Assembly: GCF_029893235.1 (NCBI RefSeq)
Contig: NZ_JARXWE010000002.1
Location: forward strand, 124,001-188,000
Direction of reading: 5' to 3'
Source of the DNA: Dysgonomonas sp. PH5-45
GTDB lineage: Bacteria; Bacteroidota; Bacteroidia; Bacteroidales; Dysgonomonadaceae
DNA length: 64,000 bases
Shown: piece after piece, positions 63,382 through 64,000 of the stretch
How the letters are laid out: each line of letters starts with the position of its first letter
How positions within the stretch are numbered: position 1 is the first letter of the stretch
Notes under the pieces: model-generated
What the model saw: the letters and a program-made list of their open reading frames with translations, nothing else
Database searches by the model: none
What the model was told of the DNA's origin: nothing
Position numbers and translations under genes: made by a program

Positions 63382-63386
63382 CCAAA

Positions 63387-63404
63387 GGGCGGAGTAATCC
63401 GCCC
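63387..63404. other. Intercistronic GC-rich hairpin 3
   Basis: GGGCGGA / TCCGCCC, perfect 7 bp arms with a GTAA loop, 5 bp after the stop of the 310-residue gene and 15 bp before the next start. Confidence 0.7.
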
Positions 63405-63419
63405 ATAATCTCAAAAAGC

Positions 63420-63653
63420 ATGAAATTGAAAGTAAATAAAACAAATAAGACCTGCACAATTAGCGGACTAACTTCAACCGAAGTTGATGTAATATTGGGA
63501 ATCGTAGATACTGCTAACAGGCGATGTTTCCGAGAACAAGAAGATAGCGGAGAATGGTATAGCAACGATGATTTTGTACTATCACTTACCGATGAACAAC
63601 GACAAGCGTTGTCAAAAATCGGAGAAGAAATACAGCAAATTTATAACAGTTAA
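63420..63653 (+). CDS. Small hypothetical protein (77 aa)
   Basis: 77 residues, soluble. It consists of a short beta part (LKVNKTNKTCTISGL) and helices (EVDVILGIVDTANRRC, DEQRQALSKIGEEIQQIY). No family recognised. It is preceded by hairpin 3 and followed within 11 bp by the next gene. Confidence 0.6.
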   Translation: MKLKVNKTNKTCTISGLTSTEVDVILGIVDTANRRCFREQEDSGEWYSNDDFVLSLTDEQRQALSKIGEEIQQIYNS

Positions 63654-63664
63654 TTATCAATATC

Positions 63665-64000
63665 ATGGCACAGGAAAAAATAGACGATTGGATGCAAGAT
63701 GCCAAAGACCTTGCAAAAGCGGAACGGGAACTCAAAATAGAACATTGGGTATATATAACCTTTGAAGTAAGGGACGAGGACAGAAACCGTGAAATACTAC
63801 ATATAATCGACATCCCTCGTGCCATGTTAGACCGTTGGCGGTGGGTTATTGAGTGGCGCAGGGCAAAATTGGTATGTAAATACCCCCGTAAGAAAATTTG
63901 GGTATATCACTGTGCATACGACAAGCGGACGGGATTGCAAACAGGTTTTGACTTCCTTTTAGGCAAAGTAGCTTCGGCAAAAGCGCAGATAACTAAGGTA
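63665..64000 (+). CDS. Hypothetical protein, 3' end outside window
   Basis: The frame from ATG 63665 stays open for 112 codons to the window edge. It begins AQEKIDDWMQDAKDLAKAER and contains LDRWRWVIEWRRAKLVCKYP, tryptophan- and arginine-rich. Nothing in it is recognised. It continues the element's gene train. Confidence 0.65.
   Translation, partial: MAQEKIDDWMQDAKDLAKAERELKIEHWVYITFEVRDEDRNREILHIIDIPRAMLDRWRWVIEWRRAKLVCKYPRKKIWVYHCAYDKRTGLQTGFDFLLGKVASAKAQITKV

Larger units (their letters stand above)
55026..64000 (+). mobile_element. Integrative element in tRNA-Asp (right end outside window)
   Basis: Everything from the tRNA 3' end onward is on the plus strand and has accessory character: two tyrosine recombinases, ORF6N and RhuM-like proteins, a lipoprotein and a series of small unrecognised genes. 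No conjugation gene is seen before 64 kb, so whether it is an ICE, a mobilisable island or a prophage-like element cannot be decided here. The left boundary is inferred from the tRNA; the exact att core is unknown without the other end. Confidence 0.8.

Overview
The window looks like a chromosomal segment of a Bacteroidales bacterium, possibly Dysgonomonadaceae or a relative; the family is an inference from gene content. Supporting signs are many promoter boxes of the Bacteroidota type TAnnTTTG(C), a pyrophosphate-dependent phosphofructokinase, a TonB/ExbB/ExbD operon with two ExbD proteins, the type IX secretion proteins PorU and PorV, DUF4251 and DUF5686 proteins, and a RDD/SpoIIM/DUF4129/DUF4350/MoxR/DUF58 cluster. 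From about 1 to 54.9 kb the content is mostly core genome; from about 55.0 kb to the right edge it is an integrated mobile element.

Layout. 1-6 kb: minus-strand energy-transduction operon (exbB, two exbD, tonB, a small membrane protein, a PstS-like lipoprotein, a TPR protein cut by the window edge). 6.3-17.7 kb: aspartate kinase, an SDR oxidoreductase, peroxiredoxin ahpC, a THUMP-like methyltransferase, tamB, a small membrane protein, an LpxH-type phosphatase, a SufT-like protein and a DUF4251 lipoprotein. 17.8-21.4 kb: copper ATPase copA with an AraC regulator that carries its own CxxC metal-binding-like domain. 21.5-29.1 kb: pseudouridine synthase and the RDD...DUF58 membrane/AAA+ cluster. 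29.1-33.9 kb: murQ and a sugar kinase, PPi-phosphofructokinase, a SRPBCC protein and pyrE. 34-41.7 kb: a metal-site-less FAH-family protein, porU, porV, ispF, mnmD and a lipid kinase. 41.7-54.8 kb: DUF5686 outer-membrane protein, ettA, holA, amn, a stand-alone HsdR_N-type nuclease domain, DUF3109, topA, an orphan cobalamin riboswitch transcript, and two RNA methyltransferases.

At 54.95 kb lies tRNA-Asp(GTC). Directly behind it is an integrative element, all genes on the plus strand: an active-looking tyrosine recombinase, a second recombinase paralogue that has lost its catalytic tyrosine and other active-site residues, ORF6N and RhuM-like proteins, a lipoprotein, then a train of small unrecognised genes separated in places by short GC-rich hairpins. 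Its right end is outside the window.

Most unusual points: (1) two copies of a ~210 bp MITE, each with terminal inverted repeats and a perfect 8 bp target duplication, one of them sitting between the ahpC promoter and the ahpC start codon; (2) a well-formed cobalamin riboswitch followed by a structured ~220 nt stretch and a terminator but no protein gene; (3) the tandem active/inactive recombinase pair; (4) an FAH-fold protein beside porU/porV in which all three metal ligands are replaced; (5) tamB, whose natural N-terminus appears to need an ATA start codon.
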